From: Thermoprotei archaeon
Lineage (GTDB): Archaea; Thermoproteota; Thermoprotei_A; Sulfolobales; Desulfurococcaceae
NCBI GenBank assembly: GCA_003661825.1
Contig: QMWW01000057.1
Location: 1 to 7,281, forward strand
DNA length: 7,281 nucleotides
Direction: 5' to 3'
Shown: piece after piece, positions 6,272 to 7,281 of the stretch
Layout: each line of letters begins with the position of its first letter
Numbering within the stretch: the first letter of the stretch is position 1
The notes under the pieces: generated by a model
The model's input: the letters and a program-made list of their open reading frames with translations, nothing else
Database searches by the model: none
Told to the model about the DNA's origin: nothing
Position numbers and translations under genes: made by a program

Positions 6272-6846
6272 TACCTGGTGTAACTAAGCTCTATGAAAAA
6301 GTCCCACTTGATAGAATAGGTGTATTGATAGGGCAGAACGGTAAGGTTAAAGAGGAAATTATGAGAAGAACGCGGACTATTATAACCGTGGATTCCACAA
6401 CAGGGACTATTGTGATAGAGCCAGCGATGCCTACAACTACTGCTTTAGAGCTCATGAAAGCGCGTGATGTAGTTAGAGCTATAGCTTATGGCTTTAGCCC
6501 GGAAAGAGCGTTTAGGCTGTTAGACGAGGACCAAGTGCTTGTAGTTATAGACTTAAAGCAATACGTAGGAGATAAGCCTAACCATCTTCAACGCGTTCTT
6601 GGCAGGATAATAGGCGAAGGCGGTAGAGCGCGTAGAGTACTAGAAGAGATGACGGAAACTTACATATCTGTGTATGGCACTTATGTAGCGATAATAGGCG
6701 ATTATGAATCGGCCAATATAGCTAAGAACGCTGTAGAACTGCTAATAGAAGGAAGAAGGCATGGAACGGTATACAGGTATATAGAGCGAGAGACATACCT
6801 GTTGAAACGTAGGAGAATGCGTGAATTATGGCGGAACAAGATATAG
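6244..6846 (+). CDS. Double KH-domain RNA-binding protein, Dim2/Pno1-like
   Basis: Archaeal counterpart of eukaryotic Dim2/Pno1, which binds the 3' end region of small-subunit rRNA during late maturation. The first KH domain begins at KLYEKVPLDRIGVLIGQNGKV, with the GxxG loop GQNG at 30-33. The second has LGRIIGEGGRARRVLEEMTE with GEGG at 124-127. The segment EGRRHGTVYRYIER (169-182) and a basic C-terminal helix (KRRRMRELWR) are shared by archaeal relatives. Both GxxG loops look intact. The 200-residue length is normal. The start is TTG 6244, chosen because of GGAGG at 6231-6235 and because the first KH strand begins soon after; no better start is available. It follows RIO1 with a 28-nt overlap, and the pairing of RIO1 with a Dim2-like protein fits joint action on the small subunit. 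Confidence 0.93.
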   Translation: MSREEKGRLIPGVTKLYEKVPLDRIGVLIGQNGKVKEEIMRRTRTIITVDSTTGTIVIEPAMPTTTALELMKARDVVRAIAYGFSPERAFRLLDEDQVLVVIDLKQYVGDKPNHLQRVLGRIIGEGGRARRVLEEMTETYISVYGTYVAIIGDYESANIAKNAVELLIEGRRHGTVYRYIERETYLLKRRRMRELWRNKI

Positions 6847-7001
6847 CATTACAACCTAGCTTCTTATCCCTCGCATGCGGGCCTTTTCTACACGGTAAAT
6901 GTTCTGATGCTTCAGTAGTTAAAAACCCGGGTTCACTCTTCATCGGGACATTTACCAGATATGCATGCTTAGGGATATATAGATTAGCTGTCATTGTTTG
7001 A
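6828..7001 (+). CDS. Possible small ORF of 57 codons, not recognised
   Basis: An ATG-initiated frame overlaps the last 19 nt of the KH gene and runs to TGA at 6999-7001. It starts MAEQDIALQPSFLSLACGPF and has three cysteines (17, 25 and 47). The C-terminal third is hydrophobic (ending GIYRLAVIV), though too short to call a membrane helix. AGGAG at 6811-6815 is a distant SD candidate (12-nt spacer). In favour: it fills nearly all of the gap up to the tRNA promoter, and overlapping starts are the habit of this operon. Against: 57 open codons can occur by chance, I recognise no family, and the opposite strand is open over much of the same stretch. If it is not coding, the stretch 6847-7003 contains nothing else I can identify. 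Confidence 0.35.
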   Translation: MAEQDIALQPSFLSLACGPFLHGKCSDASVVKNPGSLFIGTFTRYACLGIYRLAVIV

Positions 7002-7003
7002 TC

Positions 7004-7019
7004 GCAAAAAACCTTATAT
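7004..7019 (+). promoter_or_regulatory. BRE and TATA box of the tRNA gene
   Basis: GCAAAAAACC followed by CTTATAT (7013-7019) is a well-formed archaeal BRE plus box A. A start about 25 nt downstream falls near 7040, leaving a 5' leader of about 20 nt to be removed by RNase P before the tRNA begins at 7061. Confidence 0.7.
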
Positions 7020-7091
7020 CGTAGCCATACCTAACTTTAGTAAACAGGATGACTAGTGGTGGGCCCGTAGCTCAGCCAGGCAGAGCGGCGG

Positions 7092-7124
7092 ACATAAGCC
7101 TCCACAGAAGGGGCTGTGGCCGTG
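7092..7124 (+). other. tRNA intron 1 (33 nt, noncanonical position 30/31)
   Basis: A strict bulge-helix-bulge can be drawn: flanking helix GAG (7083-7085) with CTC (7126-7128), 3-nt bulges GGA (7090-7092) and TGG (7123-7125), and a perfect 4-bp central helix CGGC (7086-7089) with GCCG (7119-7122). Inside lies CATA (7093-7096) with TGTG (7115-7118), then GCC with GGC. Cutting after the second base of each bulge removes 33 nt and completes the anticodon stem. Cutting one base earlier gives the same mature RNA. A rival hairpin CCACAG/CTGTGG (7102-7107 with 7114-7119) lies within the intron. Confidence 0.78.
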
Positions 7125-7131
7125 GCTCCAG

Positions 7132-7182
7132 ATCGCTATGGGTCAGAGGACCTTTCGGGATGACTTAGATCTGGAGGGAGTG
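7132..7182 (+). other. tRNA intron 2 (51 nt, canonical position 37/38)
   Basis: Once intron 1 is gone, the stem GCGGG/CCCGT is the outer helix, CTCC (7126-7129) pairs with GGAG (7177-7180) as the 4-bp central helix, and the bulges are AGA (7130-7132) and TGA (7181-7183). Cutting after the second base of each gives a 51-nt intron at the site used by most archaeal tRNA introns. The helix inside the intron next to the 5' bulge is poor, so this is a relaxed motif. GGAG occurs twice in a row, and the first copy (7173-7176) forms a rival 9-bp helix, CTCCAGATC with GATCTGGAG. Confidence 0.72.
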
Positions 7183-7269
7183 ACCCGTAGGTCGGGGGTT
7201 CAAATCCCCCCGGGCCCACCACCCGTTGACGTAAATCCCCTCATAAAGGTTTGTGGGTATAAGCTTTAA

Positions 7270-7281
7270 ACGCTTATAAAA
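7270..7281 (+). promoter_or_regulatory. Possible promoter at the window edge
   Basis: After the tRNA, 7222-7281 holds no gene. It ends with CTTTAAACG (7264-7272) and CTTATAAAA (7273-7281), both box-A-like, probably for a gene just beyond the window. The second element also reads as a TATA-like sequence on the minus strand. Confidence 0.35.

Larger units (their letters stand above)
7061..7221 (+). tRNA. tRNA-Trp (CCA anticodon) with two introns and encoded CCA end
   Basis: The ends are clear: acceptor GGGCCCG (7061-7067) pairs fully with CGGGCCC (7211-7217), followed by discriminator A and CCA (7219-7221). The D stem is GCTC/GAGC (7070-7073 with 7083-7086); the T arm is GGGGG-TTCAAAT-CCCCC (7194-7210); the variable loop is AGGTC (7189-7193). 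The anticodon arm appears only when 7092-7124 and 7132-7182 are removed: stem GCGG+G (7088-7091, 7125) pairs with CCCGT (7184-7188), and the loop is C-T-CCA-G-A with U33 in place and a purine at 37. The mature product is 77 nt including CCA. Anticodon CCA and A73 both fit archaeal tRNA-Trp, which is often intron-containing. The all-GC acceptor fits a hyperthermophile. The splice assignment is inferred by hand from pairing; the tRNA itself is certain, and Trp identity is very likely. Confidence 0.88.

Noticed and set aside
6722..6994. A 90-codon minus-strand frame over the KH gene end and the gap before the tRNA
   Set aside because: It is half antisense to the KH gene, has no family resemblance, and no SD or promoter could be seen for it.
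7088..7103. Reading CATAA at 7093-7097 as a CAT anticodon loop (Met or Ile2)
   Set aside because: The base before it is not U33 and the stem does not pair with the 3' half of the tRNA; the two-intron model pairs fully and gives CCA.
7049..7168. An ATG frame reading through the tRNA gene
   Set aside because: It coincides with a structured RNA gene and its GC-rich codons are a by-product of that gene.
7132..7182. A box C/D guide RNA within tRNA-Trp intron 2, as known in euryarchaeal tRNA-Trp
   Set aside because: The intron is only 51 nt; GGATGAC is a partial box C at best, and no matching box D (CTGA) lies in the right place.
1..7281. CRISPR arrays, insertion sequences, inverted repeats or other mobile elements
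   Set aside because: No repeated units of notable length and no transposase, integrase or recombinase motifs were found on reading; the gene content is ordinary core chromosome.

Overview
The window looks like a chromosomal segment of a hyperthermophilic crenarchaeon (Thermoproteota, perhaps Desulfurococcales-like; the order is an inference). The case rests on archaeal or eukaryote-like information genes (aIF2-beta, NMD3, aIF1A, RIO1, a double-KH Dim2-like protein), GGTG/GGAGG Shine-Dalgarno motifs, Arg codons that are largely AGA/AGG and Ile codons rich in ATA, frequent TTG starts, and a very GC-rich tRNA gene with archaeal introns. No mobile element, CRISPR array or clear sign of transfer was seen.

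Layout. Positions 1-1818 (+ strand) form an ion and osmotic homeostasis group: the C-terminal end of a TrkH/KtrB-type potassium channel subunit, its TrkA-type nucleotide-binding partner, and a membrane protein with an MscS-like cytosolic part. Positions 1802-3091 (- strand) hold a radical-SAM tRNA methylthiotransferase (archaeal CDKAL1/MiaB-like), convergent with and slightly overlapping the MscS-like gene. An AT-rich element near 3128-3138 sits between this gene and the divergent aIF2-beta gene (3200-3628). From 3732 to 6846 a tight + strand operon reads DUF424 - NMD3 - aIF1A - RIO1 kinase - KH protein, with gaps of 14 nt or less and two start/stop overlaps. A possible 57-codon ORF (6828-7001), too short to be sure of, follows. 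The window ends with a tRNA gene that has its own BRE/TATA-like element, then a possible promoter for a gene beyond the edge.

How the genes fit together. aIF2-beta and aIF1A act in initiator tRNA delivery and start-codon selection. NMD3 is a large-subunit factor. RIO1 and the Dim2/Pno1-like KH protein are small-subunit maturation factors. The methylthiotransferase and the tRNA gene add decoding functions. The right-hand two thirds is therefore a translation and ribosome-maturation neighbourhood, and DUF424 probably belongs to it by association.

The most interesting item is the tRNA at 7061-7221. Read without introns it gives no usable anticodon arm. Removing two inferred introns (33 nt between tRNA positions 30/31 and 51 nt at the canonical 37/38 site) yields a complete 77-nt tRNA-Trp(CCA) with encoded CCA. 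The base pairing suggests that the two introns must be removed in a set order.
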